Of a stretch of 64,000 nt of DNA, positions 10,267 through 22,874 are shown piece by piece (within the stretch, counting starts at the first letter, position 1; each line of letters begins with the position of its first letter). The notes beneath the pieces were generated by a model. It was not told the DNA's origin, ran no database searches, and saw only the letters and a list, made by a program, of their open reading frames with translations. The translations under genes were made by a program, and so were the position numbers. The DNA is from Prosopocoilus inquinatus (lineage: Eukaryota; Arthropoda; Insecta; Coleoptera; Lucanidae): assembly GCA_036172665.1 (NCBI GenBank), contig CM069876.1, positions 34,813,001-34,877,000 on the forward strand, in the 5' to 3' direction.

Positions 10267-12290
10267 TTGAATACGGAAACAACACTGATTAAAAATGATG
10301 TGCTGCTATTTTGTAAGTTTAGTATTACATTAATCATAAATGACGAAATTATTCAAAAAGGTAATTTCCTTAGAGATCTATGTTATAGTATGTGCAAAAT
10401 CTCAGCTGACTATACATTAACAAAATTGTATCGTGCTAAAAAGCGAGAATATCAACAACTTGTAAAAAATGCCAAAATATCGTTTAATAATAATAAAGTT
10501 CTTAATGCTACGGCATGTAACAAAAGTAAAATTATTTGGGGCATCATCAAGGACTCAACTGTTTCTTCTCAGACATTCTCGAATACCGAATTAATGGTTA
10601 ATGATGTATCTGTTACTGATCCTTATATCATAGCGAACCTTTTTAATGAATACTTTATTCCAGATTATAATTCGATTCAGTCAAAGTTGAGACTAATGTA
10701 AGTTCACACCAGCAGTCAAATTTATTTCTCTTTCCCATTGACCAAATAGAAGTAAAAAATATTTTAATAAACTTCTCTTCAAAAAAAGCGTCAGGTTATG
10801 TTGGAATTCCGGGTATTATTCTTGCAGATGTTAGTGACCTAATATGCACAAAACTTGCAGAGCTATTAATAATTCTTTTGTTACTAGAACTTTTCCTGAT
10901 TCTCTCAAGCTAGCCAAGGTCATAGCAGTTTTCAAAAATAAAGGTTCTAAACTTGACATAACCAACTATCGCCCTATATCGCTGCTTCCTATCTTCTCGA
11001 AAGTATTTGAAAAACTTATCTGTGATAGATTGTATTCATATTTGATACATTTTAATATTCTATCTAAATGTCAGCATGGTTTTATTAAAGGTCGATCTAC
11101 TGAGTCTGCAATCTTTGAATGTCTACACGAAATAACTTCTTGTCTGGATAATGCTGGAGCTCCCATTGGTATTTATTTTGATCTGTCTAAAGCATTCGAT
11201 ACTTTAGATCATCAAATTTTATTATTGAAACTTTATGTTATTGATATCAACGGATTTGCTCTAAATTTGTTTCGATCCTATCTCTCTGGAAGATCTCAAC
11301 AAGTGTGTATCAGACACATGAAGAATGGTGTAATTGAGGAAATTTTATCTGGCCTTAGAATGATAAGTAAAGGCGTACCACAAGGCTCAATACCAGGCCC
11401 ATTATTGTTTATAATCTACGTTAATGATTTTAAACCACAATTTCCATCTGTGACATTGTGTCGTCAATATGCTGATGATACCTCGTGTATAGTGACTGAT
11501 AAATCTCATGCCTTATCATCAAAAATTTCCTCACTCTCTATTTCACAATTGTTTAAATGGCGTGAGAGCAATAATCTTCAGTTAAACCATAATAAAACTG
11601 TGGTTTTGCAATTTATAAATAGACCATTGCTGTCTAGCATACTTATTAAGTGTCATGGAAAATCAATTCCAGTCACAGAGAGTGTAAAATTTTTGGGTTT
11701 ACACATTGATGCCGCGCTAAAGTTTAACATTCATGTTAAATCTGTGTGCTCAAAATTGTCTCGTCTCTGCTACGTTGTAAGGAATCTTAGGAATTGTGTT
11801 TCTGTGGATATATTAAAAATATATTAAACGTCCTTTATTCAGTCTACACTATCTTATGGTTTAATTTGTTGGGGAGGGTCATCTAACTTTCGGGTTTTCA
11901 TCTTACAAAAATCAATTGTAAGAACAATATTATACAAACAAGCCCACTGATTCGTTTAAACCCCTATTTAAATTACTTGAAATCTTGCCATTACCTTGTC
12001 TCTATATTTACAATCTTGCTGTTTTTGTTAAAACTAACCTACACTTATTCCCGAAAAATAAAGACGAATATGGATCGGATTTGCTTCCGAAAACTAGGAA
12101 TTGTAATAATCTATTAATCCCTAAACATAGCACTTTTCTTTTTCACCGCGGTGTCTATCGTAAGGCATTAAAAGTGTATAATCAGTTGCCTGTCCCATTA
12201 AGATTGTTGAAATCTACAATTAAGTTTAAAAGAGAGTTAAGAATGTTTTTACTGAGTCACTGCTTTTACGACTTTAAGGAGTTTGTATAA
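10267..12290 (+). pseudogene. Broken jockey-like non-LTR retrotransposon reverse transcriptase
   Basis: Seen: three plus-strand pieces. 10267-10701 resembles the region before the RT (KLYRAKKREYQQLV, ending NLFNEYF). 10844-11827 is the RT itself, with NYRPISLLPIFSKVFEKLI, QHGFIKGRSTESAI, FDLSKAFDTLDHQILL, GVPQGSIPGPLLFIIYVNDF and the catalytic QYADDT. 11985-12290 is the C-terminal region after the RT. In-frame stops and frameshifts lie between the pieces. No endonuclease domain is found upstream, so the copy is truncated at its 5' end, as usual for LINEs. It is opposite in direction to lola and lies in the intron between the exons at 8601 and 12626. The jockey-type placement is from motifs only. 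It is not active. Confidence 0.88.
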
Positions 12291-12625
12291 CCATTTGACA
12301 AGTTTTTATTCTTTGTCTTTTCTTGACGAGGCCTATATCTCTTTAAGATCCATGGCAGATAAGTATAATAATAATTTTATATCCCGCTCCTATTTTCAAA
12401 ATCTTTTTAGTGAAATTTACTGTTAATTAATAGAAAGTTATTTGTTCGTTCAACCCCAAAGAAAACAAAAAGGTGGGGGGTCTTCCTGAAACACATCCGC
12501 AGACTACATGACGTTTATTTCTAATTCTCAAGCCAATATACCTACTATATTTGAAAAGTTGCATCTTATTACATTCCTAAAAAAGAAAAACCTAAATTTT
12601 AATGAAGTAAAAAATAGAACTAGAA

Positions 12626-12813
12626 TTAAATGAGAACATCCTTTACAAGGCCACGACACTTGTGCACTTTGAGATGCTCCTTCCTCTGAAACTTTTTCTC
12701 GCACACCTCGCACTCAAATTGCGGCGCGACGCCGCACTCGAACCTCAAATGCCTCTGAAGGTGCCTCATGTTCTTGTAATTCCTCGTGCAATTCATGCAG
12801 TAAAACCTGGTCC
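12626..12813 (-). CDS. lola: lola terminal exon 9: finger pair with incomplete second finger
   Basis: Seen: AG at 12815-12814 after ATTTTTTTC, a split codon plus 61 residues, TAA stop. Finger 1 is intact: C5, C8, H21, C26 (NYKNMRHLQRHLRFEC), linker GVAPQFEC. Finger 2 begins normally (C34, C37, H50 in KFQRKEHLKVH) but continues KCRGLVKDVLI. Where a second His is expected at 54 or 55 there are Gly and Leu, while a Cys stands only two residues after H50. Inferred: finger 2 is missing its fourth ligand or folds differently. The next exon to the right (12932) shares the linker form GV-P-QF, so the two are likely sisters. Confidence 0.9.
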
Positions 12814-12931
12814 CTGAAAAAAATCGTTACGCAAGCGTTAATAAGGCAAGTCGCCTAGAGCAAACGGGGGAATCACACAGCAAGCTACTCCAAAACGAAA
12901 TCTACACTAAGAGGAAAAACGCAGGCTGAAT

Positions 12932-13131
12932 TTATTTGTTTTTATTTTCTCTGGGGTGCTTACAATGGACGGAAAGTAAGTGGGTCTTTAAATTTGACTT
13001 CCTGTTGAATTTCCTGCCGCACTTCTGGCACGCGAATTGAGGATCGACGCCGCACTCGAAACGCTTGTGCCTCCAGAGGTCGCCTTTGTGTTTGTAGTTT
13101 CTCGGACAGTCTGAACAATAGTATCTATCAC
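12932..13131 (-). CDS. lola: lola terminal exon 10: finger pair
   Basis: Seen: AG at 13133-13132 after ACATTTTTT, a split codon plus 65 residues, TAA stop. It begins DRYYC. Finger 1 is CSDC-x12-H-x4-C (NYKHKGDLWRHKRFEC), linker GVDPQFAC. Finger 2 is CQKC-x12-H-x4-H (KFNRKSNLKTHLLSVH). The tail is CKHPRENKNK. AATAAA lies inside the last codons and an AAATAAATT run follows at the stop. About 120 bases separate it from the exon at 12626-12813. Confidence 0.94.
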
Positions 13132-13557
13132 CTAAAAAATGTTTGTTTCAGTTTTGCAGTAAAAAGCTACATTTATTTTATAAAATGTTTACGTACATTT
13201 TTCATGTCGTTAAAAATTATTTAATTAAAAAGAAAAACGACGTACGAGGGTTCTCCAAAATAATCAGAAATGAATTCTGGAAGAATAGTCAATTGTTCGG
13301 GGCAGATGCCCAAAATAATTTGTAGTTTAAAAGTCGGATTCTGGGACGAGTCATTGGAGTTTTTGGACAGCTTGACGTTTCGACTACAATTTGAGGCCTC
13401 AATCTGCCTACTCTTCAGCGTCGTAATTGTTACTTTGCTGAGTCTCGACGACTTAGGTTCGACTTAACAATTTATTGCCTTGCTTTCACATATGTAATCT
13501 ATGTATAAGAATGCAGGCCCTTTTTAGGTTAAGTTGAGTTTGTGATATATTGTGTTT

Positions 13558-15300
13558 CTTCTCGTTATCGAAACCACCCTAAAGACGCTGATGGCCGGTG
13601 GACGCTATTGCTTCGAGTCACACCTATCAAGTATGAGGTAGGTTAATCATTACATTTTCTACATTACGTTTTATTTTCTTTAAATTTTTTATTTACTAAT
13701 ACTGGAGCCTCCACCCAACAAAAAATATGTTGAATTTCATTTATTTTAAACTTGTTTAAAGATTTTCAAGAAACTGCGAGGGCCGCTCGCCATTTGGGGA
13801 CTCGTGGCATTTAAAAAGTTGCCGAAGCTTAAATTTCCTTTAAACTTTTTAATTTTGCGTTTTATACGGTCGTTTTGTCGAGTTAGGTTGTACTTAGTTT
13901 TGTTTAATCTCTGCTTAATTTTTTTAATTAATTTATTTTTTAATTTTCCAAAGTTTCTTTATTATAATCCTTTCCTTGTGTTGCCTTCACTTAGGTTATT
14001 TTTCTTTCAATTTTTCATAATAATTCTTTCATTAGGTTGACGTCGCTTAGGAAAGGTTGACCTTCAAACTATGTTTCGAATTTCTTCAAATCGTTTGCAA
14101 TTTATTTTATTATTCATTTTCCCCTAAATTTTGTTAGAAACTTTTAGTTTTTAACATCTTTTTATTCTAATTTCTGATTGTTTTTGTTTTAATCTTTCAT
14201 AATGATTCTGTTTGTTTTTGTTTTAATCTTTCATAATGATTCTGTTGGGTTATTGAAGAACTATGTATTTTTTTTTATGCAAAAGTTTACAAAAAATGGT
14301 TTTACAAAATGTTTGTTTTTGACAATATCAACTATTGTTTTTTATGCAATGCAAACTATTCTAAAAATATTGTTCGTGAAACTGAACAAATTCTTTCATT
14401 GGCCCTTCTCGTTATCGAAACCACCCTAAAGACGCCGATGGCCGGGGGTCGCTATTACTTCGAGTCAATCCTATCAGGTAGGGTAATCATTACATTTTCT
14501 ACATTATTTTTTAAAATTTTTATTATTATAAAAATAATTATTTACTAATACTAGAATTCCCCTCCCCCCGACAGAAAATATGTTGAATTTCGAAAACTTG
14601 GTGAGTTTCGTGCTGCAAGGGTCGCTCTTCGCTTGGGGGCTCGCGGGAGCTAAAAAGTTGGCCGAAGTTTAAATTTAGGTTATTTTTCTTTTAATTTTTC
14701 ATAATAATTCTTTCATTAGATTGCCTTCGCTTAAATTGGGTTGGCCTTCAAACTAATTTTTTAATTTTTAGTTTTACGTTGTCGTTTGGCTAGGTTGACT
14801 TTGTTTTGTTTAATCTTATTAATTTTTTAATTTATTTTTCTGATTTCTCAAAATTTCTTTTTATAGTCCTTCCCTTGTTTTGCCTTCCCTTAGGTTATTT
14901 TTCTTTTAATTTTTCATAATAATTCTTTCATTAGATTGCCTTCGCTTAGATTGGGTTGGCTTTCAAACTAATTTTTTAATTTTTAGTTTTACGTTGTCGT
15001 TTGGCTAGGTTGACCTACTTTTGCTTAATCTTATTAATTTTTTAAATTTCTTTTCTGATTTTTCTAAATTTCTTTAGATAGTCCTTCCCTTGTTTTGCCC
15101 TCCCTTAGGTTATTTTTCCTTTAGTTTTTCATAATAATTCTTTCATTTGGTTGCCTTCGCTTAGGTTGGGTTGACTTTCAAACTACTTTTCAAATTTCTT
15201 CAAATCTTTTGCAATTTATATTATTATCCACTTTTCCCCAAATTTTGTTAGAAACTTTAAATTTTTAACATCTATTCATTCTGAATTTACGCAGTTTCTT
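13558..15300. repeat. AT-rich tandem repeats: 848-bp outer unit and 215-bp inner unit
   Basis: Seen: a 100-bp block starting TTCTCGTTATCGAAACCACC occurs at 13558 and 14406 (848 apart). Each is followed by a CTCG(C/T)GG...TTAAAAAGTTG(G)CCGAAG block (13796, 14637). Behind it TTAGGTTATTTTTCTTTTAA recurs at 14675, 14890 and 15105, exactly 215 apart, with a more diverged copy at 13991. Each inner unit carries GGTTG(G/A)CCTTCAAACTA. The 100-bp block reads as a short open frame (ETTLKT-MAGGRY), but no family is recognised. Nature unknown; possibly the inside of an old transposable element. Confidence 0.75.
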
Positions 15301-16764
15301 CTTTTTTAATTCTTTCCTTGGGATGACACTAGTTCGGATTGGCCCTGAAATTAATTTTCAACTTTTTTGTCAATTTTTGTTTCTATTTTGAAATTTTGAA
15401 ATTAGATGTTAACCTAGGTTGGATTGTGTTGACCTTAACAGTTTTTTTTTCCAAATTCTTTGTAATTTTAAAATTTTTCCCCAATATTTTTTTAATTCTT
15501 AGTTTTTCTTAATTTCTTCTTCTAATAGGGGTAATTCTTTCCTTTAATTGCCTCCGCGTAAGTTGGCTTGCCCTTGCAACTATTTTCAAAATTTTCAACA
15601 TTTTTGCATCTGTGCATCACAACAAATGAAAGGATATTTTGAAGGACATAGAAACATAAAGTTATAGGAGTATTTTTTTTAAACAAATTCCATTCTATTT
15701 TGAGTACCCTTCGTATACATATACGTGTAGAATTACGCAGTAAATTACGAAACCGTTCCTTAATTTAACCTAACTGTTTACCCTGTGCCGCCAACAAGTC
15801 CCCTTCTTTAATGGTCAAGCCATCTATTTTTTTCGATGGTTCTAGAAGTTTCAAGCGAGCATAGATGGTAGGTGCTGGAATTGTGTTAGACTGTTCTAGA
15901 AAAACGAAACCTAAATAAAAACCGAACCGGTCGCGCGATTTAATTTCCCTCGAGAGAGTTCGCAGAATGACAAATAATAGAATTGTTATTGGATAGAAAT
16001 CTTAGGGGGTATTTTGAATGTTTTAAGCGACTGCGAACAACATTCTAAACGCCTATTTCTTCAAACCTTGATTTCTAACTAAAGCAGCTTATTTATTAAC
16101 TTGACACCTATACATAACTTAACATTGATTTAATACATGTTTTATCAGCAAATTATTAATACAAACAAAGACAAATTCCAATAATTATATTATACATGTA
16201 GGTATAATTTAAAAGTGCTTCTTATCTCTAATTTATTAAACTATTACTGCACTTCGGAGACGTAATTGGCGTTGTTAATTTGCTGTGGCTAAACAATAAA
16301 CGCAGGATTTCGCAATCAGTAACCATAGCAACGTCCAAACAGGTCCTACGTCTAACTATTATTAATCCAACACGGCAGATTACGCAGTCAAATAAACTAA
16401 GTGCATAAATTTTCTCATTCAAATTAATACGTTTCACTACAATTATTAAATAACGTTCTAGTAAGTATCACATACAATGGATATCGTCTGATAAGAATGA
16501 TATAAAGAGAATTGCATTAGTGTATATATTTGCAATATACAGGGCCTTCAGAATTGATTGTATCCCACGTGACCAAGTTCCGACTGATTTTACCGTTACG
16601 CAACCAACAATACAGTCAGGTTTTGTGAGTTGTGCTGTACTTGTGTTTGTCATCATTTCAATTTGACGATTCTAACAAATAGTTGACTTGATTAAAATTT
16701 TAAAAAAAGGAGAAAATTATTGATTGATTTTGATCAGTTAGTTGGTCACGTTAGAGCTAACATA

Positions 16765-16856
16765 GGTATATAAGAGAACTAACGTATATAAGAGAGCTAA
16801 CGTATATAAGAGAGCTAACGTATATAAGAGAGTTAACGTTATATAAGAAAGTTAAC
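16765..16856. repeat. 18-bp minisatellite containing TATATAAG
   Basis: Five near-identical units of GTATATAAGAGAGCTAAC, the last ones with small changes (GAGTTAAC, an added T). Each unit carries a TATA-box-like TATATAAG on the plus strand. No gene follows, so I make no claim of promoter use. Confidence 0.85.
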
Positions 16857-17448
16857 TCGTTCGTGTCACTTTTTGAACCTAACCCTACCTTCATAAGCTT
16901 GTCTTATACGTAAGTCCGAATTTTGTTCAGCAAATAAAAAATCTTTGAAGTTAAAACACATTTCCTAATTACAACTCTTAAATAATACATAACGCCGATG
17001 CTAGGTTAGGATTGGTTTCCAATCCGAGCTGTGATATATCTAGTAGCTTTAGATTACGCACGTGAGTCACGTGGGACACAGAATTAAATGAAGATCCTGT
17101 ATTCCTCTGTCAGAAGCAATTTATTCCCCAACATTTAGCCGGAACAGTTCAAGATCAACGAGGCAGAAGTGAATAAAATCTGTGGTTAAGATTGAAAACG
17201 CTTGTACAAGAAGAAAATTGTTTAGAACAATCATGTACAGCCGCCGCAATGAGTCCTATGAGACCTATTTGCATTTGCACTTGTTTTTAACACCGTACTT
17301 CAACATAAGTAGTAACATTTTTCGCAAATATTATTTTATTAGTATAGTGTTATGGTAATTTTGTGATTGAGGGGCTTAGTCAGATTTAGAACGTAAAATT
17401 AAATAGCTACAATTATTAAGAACGCGATGTATGATCAATTAAGGAATC

Positions 17449-17698
17449 AATTCTATAACTGGGCTGCAGTCAAAAAAGGTTGATAGTAATACTCTCTTAA
17501 AGTTCAAAAAATGTAAATTCAAAATTAATTCGTAAAACTTATTTTTAATGAAATTTATTATCATGATAACTAGTGGTTTAACTTTGTGTACTCACTAAGG
17601 AAAACCTTGATAAAGGAAATAAATTTTCAGAAAGCTCGGCTGAACTTTAAAAGAGTATTAGTATCAACATTTTTTGACTGCAGCCCAGTTATAGAATT
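17449..17698. mobile_element. Inverted-repeat MITE, 250 bp
   Basis: The left arm AATTCTATAACTGGGCTGCA continues for about 60 bases through GTCAAAAAAGGTTGATA to TTAAAGTTCA. The right arm, reverse complemented, matches it with a few changes. The centre is about 120 bases without coding sense. It lies just left of the hAT element at 18000. Confidence 0.75.
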
Positions 17699-17991
17699 AA
17701 TTATTAAGAACATAATTTAGATATAGTCACTAGAGCTACCGTCGAATTGATTATTTATAAGTCGAGTATTTACATGATTTGAGTGACCTAATTTCAACGG
17801 GTGTAATAATTGTGGAATATCCAAATGTTCGATGATATTTAATTTATGTAACACTCGTCGTGTGTTGCGAAAAAATTATTAGACCTCCAATATCTGGCTC
17901 AGTTACACTGCAGCTGATGTTGCGTAATTATTTCTTGCAGTTGAGGCCAAGGATCTAGAGCGATGTTTCTACTTGTATGAGTATGATCACT

Positions 17992-17999
17992 CCTCGTCT
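17992..17999. repeat. Target-site duplication CCTCGTCT, left copy
   Basis: Identical to 23466-23473 on the other side of the hAT-type element; marks the insertion boundary. Confidence 0.9.
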
Positions 18000-19889
18000 C
18001 AGTGGCGTAACTACAGTGGTTGCAGGGGCTGCAAAGCAAAGCAACCCGGCGCCGAAGTGTCTTAGGCGCCTACCCAGACTCAAGATATAAAATTTTGGTG
18101 TTTAGTTTTGGGAAACATCACATCACAATGTGTAAGTAATTTGTAAGTTCTTTTATTACCACCTTCTCAGTAAATCACATTTTATAGACCAATTTTGTTG
18201 TTTATGGTAACCATGTAAACGGTAAATTACTGGAACAGACTTGTAAAATTTTACGGGCTTGTATAAAAGACCTGTAAGATTTTACAGGCTTGTAGAAAAA
18301 CAGATTGTCTGTTTACATTACAATGACTACGTCTAGCTGTAAGTACGCCTTCGATAAAAAAACGTTTTCATAAAAAAAATAATGTAAATTACATAAAAAT
18401 CGCCATGTGAAGGCGAAAATAAAAGTCCATACGCGACACGCTTTGCAGTTAATGTTTACTAGGCTCACCGAATTATGGGGCTAGCACCTGCGCCGCTCGC
18501 CCCACAAACTTCCAGGTCGCCCGTAAAGATTAATTTACAAAGCTTGACAGGTAAATGCCAAAGGATTATCCATGCTAATAGTGAATATTTAAAAGTCTTT
18601 TGAAAAATTCGTCGAAAAAGAAGCCTTGGGTCATTATAAAATATTATACAGTGACTCGAGGCTTCTCTTTCGACGGATTTTTCCAAAAGACCACTTAAAT
18701 CACTTATATTGAACACATTTCTCTGTTCTCGACCCGCTGTGCTCAAGTAACTACGGTTTAACTTGATAATCTCGTTTTAGGTATGCTCACGCGATAAAAA
18801 CGCGCAAATTAAGCGAAATTATTAAAGTACGCGTAAGAAAATGTTTGCTGTTCATTGCTTTTGGCGTTCAAAATTGTTTGTTTCTTCCGCATATTCGCGG
18901 TTAATTTCGCAAAGCAAAATATTTTCCCATAAATAGTTTAATTTTTTTATCGATCTTATATTTATTCCGATTTCCAATTGGTCTGGATAAAGAATAATTT
19001 GAAGCATATTTCACCTAAAACAAGTTATTGGGCGATTTCTTCGACAAAAATGTTGAGACCTTCTTCATTTTTTAAGTTATAGGATGAGCCACGCTCAAGT
19101 TTAAGTCATCTTGTATTTAGTTAGCAAAGAAAATAAAGTAATTCTATAAAAATATGCAGAGCACAGCTCCTGAAGCAAAAATAAATTCTTAGCGAGCGAA
19201 TATGCAGATAAGTGGTTGCAGATTTTCTTTATCTTTGAAAAAATTCACAAACGAGGAAAAGTGAAAGCTCGTTAGCAAGTTATACTTCAAAGGTTTGCGA
19301 TAAAAATATATTTTCAAATACAGAATGCAGTCTGAACTAACAAAAAGTGAAAAAAGAAAGAAGTAAAATTAAGGTGATTTTAATTTTTGGAGATAGTAGG
19401 TGCTTACTTTTGCTCACAAAATCATCATCCAAACGTGTTTTCATTCAAAAACACACATTCTTTTCTTTGAATTTCTCTATTTTTAAAACTTGTTTGGATT
19501 GAATTATGGTTATTTACAAATGAACTGTCAATTAAAAATTCAAACCAGGTACAAAACAACTACGAAGTTCAGGTCCAAACCATTCGTAACACGAAGCGAA
19601 AGAAAGCACCTAATAAGTGTTTTTTTTTTTTTTAATCGCAAACTGAGAGTAACTTAGCGGCATTCAGTAACCTTGAAAATTTCTGTTTTTTTTGCACACT
19701 CGCTGTTCAGATTTCATGAGCTTCCCTCGCATCAGTCAAAAAGAGATTTAGGTTAGAATGCATCTGTACGTAATGGCCGAATGTCTGATATTTGCACGAT
19801 GTCAGTGGAAGTAACTTCTGACCTGAGTCGAATGTAAAACGAACACACCGATTATTTTGCTAGAAAACAATTTCAAAACAACTGAAAAA

Positions 19890-20382
19890 CACTGAGAAAT
19901 TTACGTTTGCTGCGCCATCTGTTATATGTAATGTGTAATTTGCCAGCAAGAGATTCCAAAACAACTGAAACACATTAGGAACAAAAATAATGTCTTGAAA
20001 ACAATTTCGAATGAATAAAATTTTATACTTAAATAGTTAAAGCGCAAGAATATATAAGCACCAGTGGCGACATCTGTTACCCAAGTACCTTAACTTATCG
20101 GAAAACAATTGGAAAAACCTATATACGTTCAAGAACAATATTCTGAAAACAACTTTGAATTAAAAAAAAAAAACATTTGTGGCGCCGTCTGTTACGATGA
20201 GTAGTAACTTTATCCTTTTTATTTCGTCGGCAACACGTATAACTAACGAATGTGACTCACATTCGTTACTTATCCGTGGTGTCGACGATTTGTGGAAAAT
20301 CAATTCAACGCAATTGAAAATGCTCAGGAAATTCCGGAATTAATGTTACAAAATACAATTCCAAATAAATTAAAGTTGAGCA
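19890..20382. repeat. Diverged older monomers upstream of the satellite
   Basis: Three or more loose copies of parts of the satellite unit: a box close to G(C/G)CGCCATCTGTTA at about 19911, 20064 and 20179, each near AAAACAATT-type stretches (TTTCAAAACAACTGAAA, GGAAAACAATTGGAAA). Spacing is irregular and identity low. Inferred: the worn edge of the array, older than the homogeneous block. Confidence 0.65.
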
Positions 20383-22874
20383 GAATTGATTAGAAAGAAG
20401 TTTCAAACGTGGACAGGCAACGCCATCTGTTGATCTGTAGCCGCAATTAATTTTGTTACCTTTAAATTCCGGGAGACAATTTCAAAACAATTTAACAGCG
20501 GATTCCGCTTAGAGCTACTTCTCAGGAAATTTTCTAACCTTCAAATTTTGACAACTCTTAGAATTGATTATAGAAAGAAGTTTCAAACGTAGACAGGCAA
20601 CGCCATCTGTTGATCTATAGCCGCAATTAATTTTGTTACCTTTAAATTCCGGGAGACAATTTCAAAACAATTTAACAGCGGATTCCGCTTAGAGCTACTT
20701 CTCAGATACTTTTCTAACCTTCAAATTTTGACAACTCTTAGAATTGATTAGAAAGAAGTTTCAAACGTAGACAGGTAACGCCATCTGTTGATCTGTAGCC
20801 ACAATTAATTTTGTTACCTTTAAATTCCGGGAGACAATTTCAAAACAATTTAACAGCGGATTCCGCTTAGAGCTACTTCTCAGAAACTTTTCTAACCTTC
20901 AAATTTTGACAACTCTTAGAATTGATTAGAAAGAAGTTTCAAACGTAGACAGGCAACGCCATCTGTTGATCTGTAGCCACAATTAATTTTGTTACCTTTA
21001 AATTCCGGGAGACAATTTCAAAACAATTTAACAGCGGATTCCGCTTAGAGCTACTTCTCAGGAACTTTTGTAACCTTCAAATTTTGACAACTCTTAGAAT
21101 TGATTAGAAAGAAGTTTCAAACGTAGACAGGCAACGCCATCTGTTGATCTGTAGCCACAATTAATTTTGTTACCTTTAAATTCCGGGAGACAATTTCAAA
21201 ACAATTTAACAGCGGATTCCGCTTAGAGCTACTTCTCAGGAACTTTTGTAACCTTCAAATTTTGACAACTCTTAGAATTGATTAGAAAGAAGTTTCAAAC
21301 GTAGACAGGCAACGCCATCTGTTGATCTGTAGCCACAATTAATTTTGTTACCTTTAAATTCCGGGAGACAATTTCAAAACAATTTAACAGCGGATTCCGC
21401 TTAGAGCTACTTCTCAGGAACTTTTGTAACCTTCAAATTTTGACAACTCTTAGAATTGATTAGAAAGAAGTTTCAAACGTAGACAGGTAACGCCATCTGT
21501 TGATCTGTAGCCACAATTAATTTTGTTACCTTTAAATTCCGGGAGACAATTTCAAAACAATTTAACAGCGGATTCCGCTTAGAGCTACTTCTCAGAAACT
21601 TTTCTAACCTTCAAATTTTGACAACTCTTAGAATTGATTAGAAAGAAGTTTCAAACGTAGACAGGTAACGCCATCTGTTGATCTGTAGCCACAATTAATT
21701 TTGTTACCTTTAAATTCCGGGAGACAATTTCAAAACAATTTAACAGCGGATTCCGCTTAGAGCTACTTCTCAGAAACTTTTCTAACCTTCAAATTTTGAC
21801 AACTCTTAGAATTGATTAGAAAGAAGTTTCAAACGTAGACAGGCAACGCCATCTGTTGATCTGTAGCCACAATTAATTTTGTTACCTTTAAATTCCGGGA
21901 GACAATTTCAAAACAATTTAACAGCGGATTCCGCTTAGAGCTACTTCTCAGGAACTTTTGTAACCTTCAAATTTTGACAACTCTTAGAATTGATTAGAAA
22001 GAAGTTTCAAACGTAGACAGGCAACGCCATCTGTTGATCTGTAGCCACAATTAATTTTGTTACCTTTAAATTCCGGGAGACAATTTCAAAACAATTTAAC
22101 AGCGGATTCCGCTTAGAGCTACTTCTCAGGAACTTTTGTAACCTTCAAATTTTGACAACTCTTAGAATTGATTAGAAAGAAGTTTCAAACGTAGACAGGC
22201 AACGCCATCTGTTGATCTGTAGCCACAATTAATTTTGTTACCTTTAAATTCCGGGAGACAATTTCAAAACAATTTAACAGCGGATTCCGCTTAGAGCTAC
22301 TTCTCAGGAACTTTTGTAACCTTCAAATTTTGACAACTCTTAGAATTGATTAGAAAGAAGTTTCAAACGTAGACAGGCAACGCCATCTGTTGATCTGTAG
22401 CCACAATTAATTTTGTTACCTTTTAATTCCGGGAGACATTTCAAAACAATTTAACAGCGAATTCCGCTTAGAGCTACTTCTCAGGAACTTTTCTAACCTT
22501 CAAATTTTGACAACTCTTAGAATTGATTAGAAAGAAGTTTCAAACGTAGACAGGCAACGCCATCTGTTGATCTGTAGCCGCAATTAATTTTGTTACCTTT
22601 AAATTCCGGGAAACATTTCAAAACAATTTAACAGCGAATTCCGCTTAGAGCTACTTCTGAGGAACTTTTGTAACCTTCAAATTTTGACAATTCTTAGAAT
22701 TGATTAGAAAGAAGTTTCAAACGTAGACAGGCAACGCCATCTGTTGATCTGTAGCCGCAATTAATTTTGTTACCTTTAAATTCCGGGAGACAATTTCAAA
22801 ACAATTTAACAGCGGATTCCGCTTAGAGCTACTTCTCGGGAACTTTTCTAACCTTCAAATTTTGACAACTCTTG
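20383..22874. repeat. 178-bp satellite, 14 tandem copies
   Basis: Units begin GAATTGATTAGAAAGAAG at 20383, 20561, 20741, 20919, 21097, 21275, 21453, 21631, 21809, 21987, 22165, 22343, 22520 and 22697. The period is 178 (177 to 180). Copies are nearly identical in the middle and slightly more diverged at both ends. Each carries AACGCCATCTGTTGATCTGT and ACAGCGGATTCCGCTTAGAG. No frame of note. The array lies wholly inside the hAT-type element at 18000-23465. Confidence 0.97.

Larger units (their letters stand above)
13132..17999. other. Large intron: repeats only, no exon found
   Basis: Contains the AT-rich tandem repeats at 13558-15300, an 18-bp minisatellite at 16765-16856 and an inverted-repeat element at 17449-17698. 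No finger signature was seen on either strand. Confidence 0.5.

Noticed and set aside
10267..12290. Active LINE with a complete ORF2
   Set aside because: Frameshifts and stops between the pieces and no endonuclease domain upstream.
12528..12713. 61-codon minus-strand frame starting MRGVREK
   Set aside because: Out of frame with the finger pair at 12626-12813; a shadow of that exon.
13375..13425. Hammerhead-like motif (CTGAAGAG...CGAAACGTC on the minus strand)
   Set aside because: Core boxes are present, but the stem II region pairs poorly and the stem I flanks do not match; not counted with the others.
16765..16856. Cluster of TATA-box promoters
   Set aside because: The TATATAAG motifs are part of an 18-bp minisatellite and no gene follows.
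20383..22874. CRISPR array
   Set aside because: Repeats are 178 bases long with no unique spacers and lie in an insect genome; this is a satellite.
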